Source: Branchiostoma floridae (taxonomy: Eukaryota > Chordata > Leptocardii > Amphioxiformes > Branchiostomatidae). From it: a DNA stretch of 64,000 bases. The stretch is from contig NC_049996.1 of the NCBI RefSeq assembly GCF_000003815.2, forward strand, positions 16,784,930 to 16,848,929. The letters run 5' to 3'. Under the pieces are notes generated by a model. It searched no databases. It saw only the letters and a program-made list of their open reading frames with translations, and had not been told where the DNA came from. The position numbers were made by a program, and so were the translations under genes. Below are positions 28,501-35,504 of the stretch, piece by piece (position 1 is the stretch's first letter; the number at the start of each line of letters is the position of its first letter).

Positions 28501-31500
28501 TTGAAAAGGACAGTGCTCTGAGTGCTCTACAACAAGCTACTAGTAATCATTATTACATACAGTTACTGTTTTCTGACTAACGCTGGGCCGGCCAGCTTGG
28601 TTTGAACATTGATTGGTTTGGGAGGGGGTGCCAGACTTAGATGATTATCGTAAATCAAAATGTCTCCTTTTTAATATTCTACATGTAGTTCTCAAGAAGA
28701 TTTATAAGAATGGGACTCATCTGAGCAAGGTAATCCATCCCAAAAGTAAATTTTCAGGTTTCTGTCATTCTGAAATACCACTGACCAAGCAAGGACGTTA
28801 TGATCAGACCCCCTTCGGTCAGCATTCATGGTACCAGACCCGACTTTGTGGATATGAACAAGGCGTGAATTGTCTTGATTTGCATAGACTGCCATAGAGC
28901 CAACAAAAAGTGGCACATAGAAAGATTGCTCTCCAAGCAGAGGTTTGGCTCTGGCTGTTTTTAACATGCTTTTAGGCATTTTTGTCAAGTTTTCTATTTT
29001 AATATTGTACCGTTGCCTTCATGTCTGCTGGCCAAGGCCTTTAACACATCAAAAACAGCTAGAGCTGAACCTCTGCTTGGAGAGTATGAAAGATAGAATC
29101 TCTGTGTCACGCCGGTCACTCTCCAAGCAGAGGTTGGGCTACAGTTTAGGCATTTTTCAACTTTTTGTTTGGCTTTTAATTTATACTGTGTTCCTCCTGT
29201 CCATTTGCGCGAAAAAAAGTGCAAAATAGGAAGTTCGACAAAAACGCCTAAAGCACGTCTGCTGGGTGAAGAGCTGGGCAGATGTTGGATGTATGATATT
29301 CTTCTATAGGGTCTGGCCCAGGCAATGTCAAACAATGAATCTTAAATGTCTTGAAAAGGCAGTAAAGGTTAACACGCCTTCTCACATGCTGAACCACATC
29401 GTGAGGACTGGCTTGGAAGAAGTCGGCTTGAGGCCATCTTTCCCACTGACACAGAAGTGCAAGGTCCTTCACAATCTTGCACTTTTGAAACACAAGAGGC
29501 AAGTAGTAGTCTCCTGGCTCCCAGGATTTTAACCCGGGCCCACCAGCGCACGAACCTAACACACTAACCACTCAGGCTAAAAGGTGACAAACCAGACCAT
29601 GTTAGACTGGTCAGTTGGTGCCTTTTGAACCCCACTTTTGCACAGTGATTCTTTGTCTGTGATCAGCACTTAACCTCTAAATCTCCAAGCAGATCTTGCA
29701 GTGTCATAAGGATAGGGAAGGAGTTTAGCTGGCAGAAAACTCCTCTGCTGGCTTAACTCCTTCCCCAGCTTATAATACTATCTTATGATACCGCAAGATC
29801 TGCTTGGAGATTATGAACCTCTGTCGTACTGAAGCTGCATTCCTTCATGGACTTTCAAATGCCTTCAAACACATCATGTTTCTTAATATTGCCACTAAGT
29901 TTCCTCCGGATCCCCTGATCATCCCAAATATATATCAAGACTTGGCTGCCAGAAAAAAAAAAGATTTTATGATTCAGAAACGTGGCTGACATATCAGATT
30001 CATGTCTGAAAACGTTCACTTTCCTCAGTGATGCCACAAAGTATGACCNNNNNNNNNNNNNNNNNNNNNNNNNNNNNNNNNNNNNNNNNNNNNNNNNNNN
30101 NNNNNNNNNNNNNNNNNNNNNNNNNNNNNNNNNNNNNNNNNNNNNNNNNNNNNNNNNNNNNNNNNNNNNNNNNNNNNNNNNNNNNNNNNNNNNNNNNNNN
30201 NNNNNNNNNNNNNNNNNNNNNNNNNNNNNNNNNNNNNNNNNNNNNNNNNNNNNNNNNNNNNNNNNNNNNNNNNNNNNNNNNNNNNNNNNNNNNNNAAGTG
30301 AATGTTTCTTCAACTTAAAGTTTCTAATCTGAAATTTTCTTTGCCTGACCAAGGACGTTTAATATATGAAACTTCCTTGGCCCAAGGAGGTTAAAAAAAA
30401 TCATTTCAACCTCCTTGCTTGGCCTGATTGCCCACCAGGCTCTATAAAGCAGTGGTGTATAGAAATTTCACAGTGTTTTGGGAAGGTCCCTGTGGGACTT
30501 GCTAATAACTTGCTAATTGGAAAGCATGCCTTGACAATAACTGACCTCCTTTCAACCCGCATAACAATGTGCATAATTACAAAAAAATCAGGAAGGTAAG
30601 CGCCTTATATACAGCCTGCCCATGCAGTTAAGGATTTGGAACCTAAACTACAAATAATCTCTGGAACAAACTTTTGCCTGATGTTTCTATTCATATGAAT
30701 CACCGGTAACAGCTTCATGGCATTCATGGCTTCCTGTTAAATTGTTAATGGTCCGAAAGATAACGGTACTTTGTACCAGATCAAAACCCAGGTTATCATA
30801 AAGTTTGGTTATCAAAAAGTTTGTTGTTACTTTGTCGGCCTTTCAGCTTTTCAACACCTCTCTATAGCACATGCTAGCACCTGCAAGATAGTCCATAGGC
30901 CAGGACCCCAAATTTCACCTATCAATACCCTATGCAGACTGCAGTGGCAAATTATTCTTATTATTCTAAGTAGTAGAAGGCCTGTGGCATATATTTTGAT
31001 GTGACAGCCATTCTGGTTTGGCAGCTTTATTCTGGCTATCAATATCTGATATCAGCCTTCAAACCTATCACCATCTAAATGATCAGGAATTTTTTTTGTC
31101 TTAAACCAAGGAGCTTTTATCAATAAAATCACAAGAGACCTAGGCCTGGGGTAGCCAAGAGTAAAGATTACCAAAGGCAAATAGTAAAGACTAAAAATCT
31201 ATTCCATTAGGTTGCTGTTGGAAAAGCTAGGTTAGGTCAGTGAGCTCAGAGCTTTAAAACTCCTTTGTGATATGCAAGGTAAAGGAAGGAAGTTAAACCT
31301 CCTTGGGTAAACTTAGTCTACTTCTTAATTACCAAGTTGCAACTACCATTCATTTCTCTAATTACCTGTCATTATAAATTAATACATGCATTGTTGTTGT
31401 TGGATTTTAAACACCTACATGTAGGTGCAAAGGAGATTAGAGAATGGCTTCAATCTCAATGACTTTAAAGCATGAAAAGAGTTACAGCTGACGAAAGGGT

Positions 31501-34500
31501 GTTACTGGTCAAATTGAACTTTTAACTGATCGGATCTGGTGATGGGTGATATATCATTTCAATTAGACACGTTGGAGGGACGTCCCCTATGCCCGGTAAA
31601 CATTCCATTTCGTGGAGGAGCGTCCCCTAATAAAGGGAGGCACATCCCATTTCCAAGAGGAGCGTCCCCTTGAACGTCGAGGAGTGTCCTCTTTTCTAGA
31701 GGAGTGTGCACATTCGCGAGGGATGTCCCCATTCGATTGGTCGGGGTGACCCTGAGGGGTTTATTATATAAAGCCTGGTTGATTTCTATAACCCAAAGAT
31801 ACCAGCGATCAGCATGACTAACAAAGTGGTTCATGATTTACTTGTCCAGAAGATGAGCAAAATTTTTTACTGTAGTTTAGAATTCAGTAAATAGTTACTG
31901 GAAGTCCCCAAAATAATTTCATCAGGTTGGTAGACCATAGGATAGGAGTTCAAATCCTTTCATGTAGAAAAAGTGTATACGGTCAGTAGCATTCTGAGAA
32001 GTTCAAGTTTTCTTGTTAATGTGGGCACCCTTACATGAGGGTCTGCAAGAGAGGGGGTTGTCTTGGTAATGCTTAACGGTGAATTCAGAAGGCGGAGTAA
32101 CGCTTAACGATAAATTCAGGAGGACTGGTAATGCTTAACAGTAAATTCAGGAGGAGTTGCAAAGCATAACGCGCAATCCTTTCGTACAAGGCTAGGATTG
32201 TTGTACGAGAAGCTGACTAGCTAATGACAATGTGAGAAGAAAAAGATGTCCAGAACCCGGAGGAATGACAGGCAATGTCAGCTGCCTCCATGACATTGCT
32301 TAGCTTGGGCAGAGTTCCCACTACAGAGGCTACGCGGGCGGCAGTAAATCCATTTTGGGGTGGGGGTAGAAGTGAACTTTTGCTGACAAAATTTTCAGCA
32401 CGTGGAGCGCCGAAGCCCGAAGGCATAACGCATCGCACCAGAGGCCTGAAAATCTTGACCCTCTGAAATGCTATTTCTTGCATTTTAACTAAGATAAGTT
32501 AATGACATTTCCATCAAAATTCACATAGTTAAAGTTGCTGGGAGCAAGCACCCCTCCCCCCCCCCCCCAACTCCCGGCATATTTTCATCATTTTCAACAC
32601 CGCATGCTCCTATGCAGAGGGATTACATACTCCTTCTGGCAAATGTCTGGTCCCTCTGCTTCGCCACAAACCAGCTGTCAGCCAATCAGAGAAGATGCCT
32701 TTCAGTTTTCTAAAGGGAAATCTTGTTCTAAGTAAGGCAAGTCCTATTCGTGACCGATGCTATCGTCACAACGTTCCATACCAGGGCGGTTAGTCCGTCC
32801 GGTTCTGCGTCAAACTGAGAATAAGGTACCAATTTTGTGATCAGTATTATAGGAACTGTGGGTAGAGGGCGATCGCTGCCTCACCGAATATTACCCAAAA
32901 ACATGTAGAAACCATCATCCTCTTGCTGCGGCAACAATTTCGTCAGCATGCATATTGGCAATTAAACTCTATCTTATGCATGGTACAGGTGCTAATGGAG
33001 GTACTACAAAAAATAATGTAGATCCATTTCTTTGCTGACTTCTGATCCTTTAAATGTTTTTACTTAGCTTATGGATGCTAAATGGATAGTTCTTGGGCAC
33101 TCAACTTGTCTTAGATACTCATAAAACGTCAGTATTGAGGTTAAAGAAAAAATAGAAGAGGTTCCTGATAGTAATTGCCACAGCTTCCGTACCTCTGAAA
33201 AATATGAGTACCTCTGAAAAAAATATGAGTAACCATTGCAGGACAGGCATTTTGTTAAAGACAAGTTAATTCATAGGGCAGTTTTTTTTTCTAATGCCTC
33301 AGGCATCTCCGGCAACATAATCAATAAAACTAGGAAAATGAAACAATAAACAATGCCTCCAATATATATCTATTTTAGACATTGAAAGTCAAGGCTATAA
33401 CAGCTAATGAAATTGGCACAGTTTAACAGTTTCAAAACAAAATCAAATGCATACAGAACTCTTCCTGTCATTGCTTTAGATATTAATTTTAAGGTCATTT
33501 CTGCAGGAATTCCTGCAGAAATTCCTGCAGAAAACATTCTTCCTGCAGGAATTTACCTTTGTCCTGCAGGAAATGTCTGCAGGAATTCCTGCAGGAAAAA
33601 GTTTTTCCTGCAGGAATTCCTGCAGGAAAAATGCTTCCTGCAGGAATCTGCAGGAAGAAAATTTTCAAAATGAATATTCATGAAAGTTATTATCATATTT
33701 CACAACTGTACATCATACTTGTCAATGATATGAAAAGACTTTTCACCAAGTGCTTTTATATTGAAAATATTAGCACATTTCAAAATGGGAAAAGTGGAAT
33801 TCCAAACTTATTGTGGAGCCTCTTTTTAAATTTTCTTAATCATAAAGGAAATATAGCCAAACAAGTTAGCGAGTGTTTTCACATACATGTTTTAGTGTCA
33901 TAACTTTTATGGAAAAGTACATAACAGTACTAAATTTCATTTCTGAATCATGATGGAAACAGAGTTTTCACATAGCTTGGAACGTTTTGGTGCATTTCAT
34001 ACTTTTCTACTCAAGTTTTTACCAATTGATGGAGAATTTGCAAAGCCACCATATCAAATTGCACAATTAAATTTCCTGGGTACAAAAAAATCAGACAGAA
34101 ATAAAAAAAAAGCAAGTTACTTTCCTTCTTCATGCTAACAATAAGTTCACAGCAGACATACTTTCTGTTCCCATAGTAACTGTTACCATGGTGATGGATC
34201 TAGCTTGACTGCACCGCTGCCCAATCATAACCTTTAGCAGTGTTGCCATAGAGACCATCTCAAGGTCGTTCAGCTATGTTTAACATTGACTTGACCAAAT
34301 AGGCAAGGACAAATTGGCAATTTATCACATCTTCACCAGAGAAGACCTTAAGTTGAAATTTGTGCATTGTGTGAAAAATGAGTCTCTCTAATCTCAACTC
34401 TGCTTTAGTCTAAGTCTTTCACTAAAGGTACGCAGGAGTACCACTAAAGATCTGACCACCAGTTTTCTCAACCCTTCTTACTCTTCTGGTCCCCTTAATT

Positions 34501-34857
34501 TTTCACTTGTAATACCGGTCCATTCTCTGAAAAATAAGTATGTGATAGTATATGAAAAAATTATGTAGGTTATAAGTTTCAAAGCAAACTTGTTTATTTG
34601 AATGAACCCATTTGATTACCCCACTTTTCAAAAGGAGCTTGAGCATAGATGTATGATTAAATCGAGAGAAAGGAGAGATCATTTACGATCTGATGTTCCT
34701 CAGCACCATCAAGTGATGAGGAGAGGGAAAGGGCAGAAGTGCCTGTTGTGCAGCAACCTACGGTGCAACCAACTGTGCAACCAACTGTGCAACCAGCTAT
34801 GCAACCAGCTGCACAACCTGTACAACCAGTGGAAGAGCCACCCATGGAAGTGGAAAG
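1..34857 (+). CDS. Coiled-coil / multi-Ig protein gene upstream of titin, 3' part (CCDC141-like)
   Basis: Seventeen exons join with GT-AG junctions and fully consistent phases into 787 codons plus 2 nt. Order: coiled-coil segment (exons ending 159 and 1327), Ig1 (1949-3551), Ig2 (7063-7763), Ig3 (8860-10025), short linker (10416-10475), Ig4 (11097-12057), Ig5 (21930-22993), Ig6 (24050-25183), Pro/Val/Gln/Glu-rich linker (34704-34857). All Igs are I-set, as in sarcomeric and cytoskeletal proteins, so an intracellular structural role in muscle is inferred. The 5' end lies outside the window. In human, CCDC141 (coiled coil with an Ig domain) lies directly upstream of TTN on the same strand, which makes it the best candidate; six Igs is more than I expect for human CCDC141. 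The alternative is that these domains are an N-terminal extension of titin itself. No certain stop codon was found. Confidence 0.75.
1155..1327 (+). CDS. Exon: helical linker before Ig1
   Basis: Acceptor TTTTCAG, phase 1 in; donor CCT|GTAAGT, phase 0 out; 58 codons including the split one. Begins GKDEGEKATRHVVV and ends with the basic stretch QIEVIKKVETP. It continues the charged helical segment of the previous exon. The last 35 bases and the start of the intron are repeated about five more times downstream (see the repeat at 1293-1725). Confidence 0.75.
1293..1725 (+). repeat. Tandem copies of an exon 3' end plus donor (about 6 units)
   Basis: The last ~35 bases of the exon ending at 1327, its donor and ~45 bases of intron recur about every 65-85 bp, progressively diverged (key words GAAGTCATCAAGAAAGT and TTGCTTAAG). 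Several copies keep GTAAGT. Confidence 0.85.
1949..2042 (+). CDS. Exon: proline/lysine linker and start of Ig1
   Basis: Acceptor CCCTGTAG, phase 0 in; donor G|GTAAGA, phase 1 out. A run of prolines followed by lysines (SPPPPKKKVVPPSF) leads into the A strand of an Ig domain (FAQKLTSAVVDEG), the usual linker-to-I-set pattern. Confidence 0.85.
2489..2626 (+). CDS. Exon: Ig1, strands B to E
   Basis: Phase 1 in, phase 1 out. Carries the B-strand Cys (FRFECCVEGDP), the core Trp (ITWYKD) and the E strand (ASLTI). The intron before it holds partial copies of its own polypyrimidine/acceptor region near 2200-2250 and 2350-2380. Confidence 0.88.
3459..3551 (+). CDS. Exon: Ig1, strands F and G
   Basis: Acceptor GTTCCCAG, phase 1 in; donor AAAG|GTGGGT, phase 1 out. 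Contains the F-strand signature DEARYMCKASNPGG with the second Cys and ends in the G strand (SAKLTVK). Completes Ig1 (exons 1949-2042, 2489-2626, 3459-3551). Confidence 0.9.
3890..4179 (+). repeat. 61-bp minisatellite, left part
   Basis: Unit about 61 bp with core ACAGTACAAGCTGCATACCC and CACACCAGGTTTGTACTG. Four close copies plus a partial one. The array is interrupted by the LINE at 4180-5711 and resumes exactly at 5712. Single related copies occur near 3590-3665 and 8100-8225, so the array grew inside a dispersed repeat. Confidence 0.9.
4180..5711 (-). mobile_element. 5'-truncated non-LTR retrotransposon (LINE) fragment
   Basis: On the minus strand an uninterrupted reading frame from about 5711 to the TAG at 4192-4194 encodes most of a LINE reverse transcriptase: NYRGITLTP, GFRRGRSTIAQ, FVDFRKAFDSID, GVLQGDTLAPFLF and the catalytic FADD box. 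The typical C-terminal region (ETWTLTT; RRAQFAGHCL) follows. The endonuclease and the RT start are absent. Only ~12 bases, a GCAAG-type repeat, follow the stop, as in elements with short 3' tails such as RTE-like clades (clade uncertain). CTGAACAGT at 4171-4179 and 5712-5720 is a likely 9-bp target duplication. The lack of stops suggests a young insertion. The open frame runs on by chance into the minisatellite to 5853. Confidence 0.9.
5712..6045 (+). repeat. 61-bp minisatellite, right part
   Basis: Continuation of the array at 3890-4179, about five to six units, followed by the same unique flank (GATCCACTCAC) found near 8150. Confidence 0.88.
6400..7062 (+). repeat. Tandem copies of acceptor plus start of the Ig2 exon, with nested 12-bp repeats
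   Basis: About six units of ~90-160 bp, each with a pyrimidine tract, a CCCGTAG- or CTCAG-like acceptor and GGAGACGGAGCC-type exon sequence ending in AACATGAACCTG. That 12-mer is further expanded in the first and fifth units. All units place TGA (GTTCTGAGATTTTC) soon after the copied piece. The real exon follows at 7063. Confidence 0.9.
7063..7234 (+). CDS. Exon: linker and first half of Ig2
   Basis: Acceptor CCCCCGTAG, phase 1 in; donor GTCAG|GTGGGT, phase 2 out. Begins with a PPPQPPV linker and continues through the B strand (ITLVVKVTAHP, no Cys) and core Trp (VYWFCDG). Its first ~50 bases plus the acceptor occur as about six tandem upstream copies from 6400 to 7062; only this copy reads on into the Ig domain and reaches a donor, so it is taken as the functional one. 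Confidence 0.88.
7614..7763 (+). CDS. Exon: second half of Ig2
   Basis: Acceptor TTCCTCAG, phase 2 in; donor AAC|GTAAGT, phase 2 out. Contains the E strand (FSLVIKEAYPEDSG) and the F strand (MYSFLAKNAHGEA), where the usual Cys is Phe. With the Cys-less B strand this is an Ig that has lost its disulfide pair, as seen in several titin Igs. Confidence 0.9.
8095..8230 (+). repeat. Dispersed repeat related to the 61-bp minisatellite
   Basis: Shares TGAACAGTACAAGCTGCATA, GATCCACTCAC and GGAAGGACCCCT with 3600-3665 and 6020-6085. Probably fragments of one transposable element family. Confidence 0.6.
8335..8405 (+). mobile_element. Possible tRNA-derived SINE head
   Basis: GGGTTCGAATCC (8386-8397) is a good tRNA B-box, and TTTGTGATCTG upstream is shared with a similar stretch at 38800. 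No intact tRNA fold was found, so a SINE relic is more likely than a tRNA gene. Confidence 0.4.
8726..8838 (+). repeat. Duplicate of acceptor plus first 76 bases of the Ig3 exon
   Basis: Near-identical to the region starting at about 8836, including the CTATCAG acceptor. One difference is ACATGG for ACGTGG. The copy is cut off after GATGTGCTG and runs into intron sequence. Confidence 0.9.
8860..8989 (+). CDS. Exon: first half of Ig3
   Basis: Acceptor CTCTATCAG, phase 2 in; donor GAG|GTCCGT, phase 0 out. Encodes an acidic start (TDTEVLSDSEH), then the A strand (APTVYETLRDRDVLEG) and B-strand Cys (IRMDCVIIG). A near-identical but truncated copy with its own acceptor starts at 8756 and runs to 8831; it lacks the donor half and is taken as a duplicate. 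Confidence 0.88.
9376..9844 (+). repeat. Five tandem copies of acceptor plus start of the second Ig3 exon
   Basis: Unit about 82-85 bp: TTCTCAGAACAATATCATTT, TTTTGCAG or TTTTGTAG acceptor, then TGGTACTTTAAGGACAAGCC and GGAGTCCCACAA. Copies are more than 90% alike by eye. The sixth copy is the real exon at 9845. Confidence 0.93.
9845..10025 (+). CDS. Exon: second half of Ig3
   Basis: Acceptor TTTTGCAG, phase 0 in; donor GAAC|GTAGGT, phase 1 out. Starts with the core Trp (IIWYFKDKPLKES) and ends with the F strand (DRGEYKCVAINPAG). Five upstream copies of acceptor plus exon start lie in 9376-9844; this last copy alone continues through the domain. Confidence 0.9.
10416..10475 (+). CDS. Exon: 60-nt linker between Ig3 and Ig4
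   Basis: Acceptor GGCTACAG, phase 1 in; donor CAG|GTAATG, phase 1 out. Encodes about 20 residues (ATDGYLTDESKLAPKKP). Supported by conserved phases on both sides, but short, so an alternative or skipped exon is possible; skipping keeps the frame. Confidence 0.7.
11097..11197 (+). CDS. Exon: first half of Ig4
   Basis: Acceptor CCTGCAG, phase 1 in; donor ACG|GTAGGT, phase 0 out. Encodes PPVFVQNFEERIYYEG and the B-strand Cys (RLTCRVQG). A degraded copy of its start is at about 10661-10730 and a copy of its end, including the donor, at about 11271-11345, each flanking this exon. Confidence 0.9.
11200..11268 (+). repeat. (TG)n microsatellite
   Basis: Almost pure TG with TATG and TGCG interruptions, beginning right after the Ig4 donor at 11197. 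Confidence 0.9.
11479..11690 (+). repeat. (TG)n microsatellite
   Basis: Long imperfect TG array in the same intron, downstream of the copied exon end at 11271-11345. Apparent Cys/Val or Thr/His ORFs here are artefacts of it. Confidence 0.9.
11877..12057 (+). CDS. Exon: second half of Ig4
   Basis: Acceptor TTTTGCAG, phase 0 in; donor AAAG|GTGAGT, phase 1 out. Carries VTWYKDD, an E strand and the F strand (DYGIYMCVAANRAG). A decayed copy of the acceptor and exon start, with a stop, lies at about 11712-11757. Confidence 0.9.
12822..12948. mobile_element. MITE, CTCCAAGCAGATC family, copy 1
   Basis: Starts ATAATCTCCAAGCAGATCCT and ends GATCTGGTTGGAGATTAG, an imperfect terminal inverted repeat. 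The interior word CATAAGATA..TATCAAAGCTGG is shared with the copies at 46014 and 50779. Confidence 0.75.
15023..15251. mobile_element. MITE with TCCCTGTCACAT ends and TA duplication
   Basis: TA|TCCCTGTCACAT at the left and ATGTGACAGGGG|TA at the right. Inside, GATCGG and CGATCTTC form further inverted matches. The TA target and small size suggest a Tc/mariner- or PIF-type MITE (inference). Confidence 0.65.
16341..16675. mobile_element. Foldback MITE with ~36-bp GGCCACA ends
   Basis: The left end GGCCACACCAATTTTATTTG is the reverse complement of the right end CAAATAAAACTGTTGTGGCC with few changes, and both continue into GTTGTTTCTCGGATTT. A half-copy (AATCCAAGAAACAACAAACA then TGTGGCCC) is at about 1100-1140. 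Confidence 0.8.
17497..17757. mobile_element. Mutator-like MITE with perfect 9-bp target duplication
   Basis: GTCTTCATC occurs at 17497-17505 and 17749-17757, flanking an element (17506-17748) whose first 20 bases, AGCACGTCACCGGAACGTAC, are the exact reverse complement of its last 20. After a 1-nt offset, GCGCCTGCGC also matches. A 9-bp duplication with long inverted ends is the signature of Mutator/MULE elements. It carries a TATA-like GTATATAAG inside. Confidence 0.9.
18177..18256 (+). repeat. (GAAT)n microsatellite
   Basis: About 19 uninterrupted tetranucleotide units. Confidence 0.97.
20470..21560 (+). repeat. Diverged ~170-bp tandem repeat
   Basis: Four to five units sharing GTTATTGGAATGTTATCAGA, CTTGTTCACCAAATAT, CTACAAGCTATCAA and CTTTCAATTAATTA. 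The second unit is split by the LTR-like insertion at 20635-21093. Confidence 0.75.
20635..21093 (+). mobile_element. LTR-like insertion (solo LTR?) with promoter and poly(A) motifs
   Basis: Starts TGTTATTACG and ends GTTACACA, inserted within a tandem repeat unit; CAAGT lies just outside on both sides (approximate 5-bp duplication, ends not certain). Inside: a palindrome of two CACGTG boxes (20660-20690), the CRE octamer TGACGTCA (20696-20703), GC boxes, a TATA-like AATATAAG (20754-20761) and AATAAA (20962-20967). Promoter followed by poly(A) signal within ~460 bp is LTR architecture. No retroelement coding sequence is present. An intragenic alternative promoter is another reading. Confidence 0.55.
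21930..22090 (+). CDS. Exon: first half of Ig5
   Basis: Acceptor CCCCCCCAG, phase 1 in; donor AAG|GTAGGA, phase 0 out. Encodes PPRFTQELADARGVEG, the B-strand Cys (LVCRVTG) and VVFYRDG, where the core Trp is replaced by Phe. Partial copies of its 3' end with donor follow at about 22137-22216, 22380-22457 and 22530-22606. Confidence 0.9.
22091..22620 (+). repeat. Copies of the 3' end of the first Ig5 exon, with GAAT arrays
   Basis: Three partial copies (ACCGGCAAGCC through GACTTTAAGGTAGG) at about 22137-22216, 22380-22457 and 22530-22606, separated by (GAAT)n and (CAAT)n arrays. Donors are retained. Confidence 0.9.
22864..22993 (+). CDS. Exon: second half of Ig5
   Basis: Acceptor CATTGCAG, phase 0 in; donor GAAG|GTAAGG, phase 1 out. 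Encodes the E strand (LCSLLIPEV) and F strand (EGTYMARAVNPAG), where Ala replaces the second Cys. Its last ~85 bases with donor are repeated about six more times to 23720, separated by (AAAC)n. Confidence 0.9.
23029..23830 (+). repeat. Six to seven copies of the 3' end of the second Ig5 exon, with (AAAC)n spacers
   Basis: Copies start near 23029, 23142, 23252, 23376, 23500 and 23617, with a degraded one at 23745-23820. Each carries GGTACAGGATGAAGG-type exon sequence, usually to GTGGAAGGTAAGG with the donor, and (AAAC)n follows. Two copies also show CATGCAG just before GTACA, which could act as acceptors and make cassette exons. Confidence 0.93.
24050..24159 (+). CDS. Exon: first half of Ig6
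   Basis: Acceptor GTTTTACAG, phase 1 in; donor AAG|GTCAGG, phase 0 out. Encodes RAPTFIRKLDKQLKVKEG and a B strand without Cys (VMLEVMVDGCPKP). Confidence 0.88.
25006..25183 (+). CDS. Exon: second half of Ig6
   Basis: Acceptor ATCTCCAG, phase 0 in; donor GATC|GTAAGT, phase 1 out. Encodes VKWFMDEEP, the E strand (HALTIKEVFDEDAG) and the F strand (VFKCRAKNSQGE). Last Ig domain before the long intron. Confidence 0.9.
25227..25384. mobile_element. Hairpin element (MITE-like)
   Basis: AGAATTCTGGTACACAACCA near the left end is mirrored by TGGTTGTGTACAAGAATTCT near the right end, with ~45-bp arms (GGATATAGA / TCCTATATCC). TGTCATGTTT occurs just outside both ends (about 25215 and 25420), a possible duplication. 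Confidence 0.7.
25485..25920 (+). repeat. Left arm of a ~0.43-kb inverted repeat with CCTGCAGGAA array
   Basis: Contains about 12 CCTGCAGGAA-type units (25645-25815) flanked by unique sequence (TCATGAATATTCATTTTGAA; AAACTGTTAAACTGTGCC). The whole arm reappears in reverse complement at 33405-33835. Confidence 0.88.
27983..28082. other. Assembly gap (100 N)
   Basis: Exactly 100 N, probably a gap of unknown size. Confidence 0.99.
28390..28485. mobile_element. MITE, CTCCAAGCAGATC family, copy 2
   Basis: GTAATCTCCAAGCAGATCCT at the left and GTGGAGATTAC at the right; interior CATAAGACAG and AGCTGGGGAAGGAGTTTAGC as in copy 3. Confidence 0.7.
28928..29084. mobile_element. MITE with CTCTCCAAGCAGAGGT ends
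   Basis: GCTCTCCAAGCAGAGGTTTG at the left and AACCTCTGCTTGGAGAG at the right. Related to, but distinct from, the CTCCAAGCAGATC family. A further end of this type starts at 29116. Confidence 0.7.
29510..29580 (-). mobile_element. Possible tRNA-derived SINE head
   Basis: On the minus strand the order is GCCTGAGTGGTTAGTG (A-box-like), GGTTCGTGCGC, then CCCGGGTTAAAATCC (B-box-like). Body and tail boundaries are not clear. Confidence 0.5.
29679..29815. mobile_element. MITE, CTCCAAGCAGATC family, copy 3
   Basis: AATCTCCAAGCAGATCTTGC and GCAAGATCTGCTTGGAGATT are exact reverse complements. Inside, GGAAGGAGTTTAGC pairs with CTTAACTCCTTCC. Confidence 0.85.
30049..30295. other. Assembly gap (247 N)
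   Basis: Run of N. Confidence 0.99.
31566..31735. repeat. Cluster of GAGGAGYGTCCCC motifs
   Basis: About six variants of GGAGGAGCGTCCCCT, some inverted (GGGACGTCCCC), within 170 bp. No coding or RNA gene identified. Confidence 0.6.
33405..33835 (-). repeat. Right arm of the inverted repeat with CCTGCAGGAA array
   Basis: Reverse complement of 25485-25920, including flanks on both sides of the array (GGCACAGTTTAACAGTTTC; ATTCATGAAAGTTATTATCA). The arms are about 7.5 kb apart. Confidence 0.88.
34704..34857 (+). CDS. Exon: Pro/Val/Gln/Glu-rich linker after Ig6
   Basis: Acceptor GTTCCTCAG, phase 1 in (matching the donor at 25183); donor GAAAG|GTAAGA, phase 2 out. Encodes about 51 residues: an acidic start (PPSSDEERERAEV), then VQPT/VQPA-type repeats and EEPPMEVE. 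The frame fits only when phase is carried from Ig6, which supports it as a real exon 9.5 kb downstream. It ends in the phase required by the first titin coding exon at 43430. A different frame is open as well but lacks a matching phase. Confidence 0.7.
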
Positions 34858-35504
34858 GTAAGAGTTGTAAGGGAAATCAGGAGAGAATCTGTTACATGTA
34901 AATCCCTTAGGCGCAAAGATGCTGCCTGCACAGAGGTTTCCAGTCTTGGAGTGCTAAAATTTCTTCTACAGTTAAGTTACATATACGATTCACCAGGCAG
35001 TTGAATTTTTGCACTACCTAAGTTGGGTCCTCTTGCTAGCCAACAGTCCTATATTGGGTAGTCTTGGTGGTCCTTCGGTATTGAAGATGACTCGATGTCA
35101 GGTGGGATGAGCCCTGATGAGGCTCCTAAGTCCAAAGCTACATGTAGATGCACACAGCCGTCCGCACTATGTACTTTTGTGGTCAGGTAACAGGAGTAAA
35201 AAAACAGGGTAAATATCGCCTGATTACAGGAGTAAAAAAACAGGGTAAATATCGCCTGATTATCCTTACCTTAGCCTTAGTTGTTCCTATGCCTCTATCA
35301 GTGCCACAGTGGGCCATCTTTGAGACTCTCCAGTTTCCTGTTTTTCAGCTCTCATTTTTTTGCACGATGGTTGGAACTGCATATAGCCTCATATTGCACA
35401 TCACACCAGTGTTAGTTTGCTTCAGCAGTTTCCCCAACTACTGGTTTAGCTTTTCTAACAGTGTGGGACAAGCACAGCTAAGGCCCTGAGTATACAGTAA
35501 TGGT

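Larger units (their letters stand above)
25184..34703. other. Long intron between Ig6 and the Pro-rich linker exon
   Basis: No exon recognised. It contains a hairpin element (25227-25384), the two arms of a large inverted repeat (25485-25920 and 33405-33835), MITEs at 28390, 28928 and 29679, a SINE-like stretch (29510-29580, minus), a GAGGAGCGTCCCC cluster (31566-31735) and two N gaps (27983-28082, 30049-30295). The open frames here lack homology and supporting splice phases. Confidence 0.65.
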
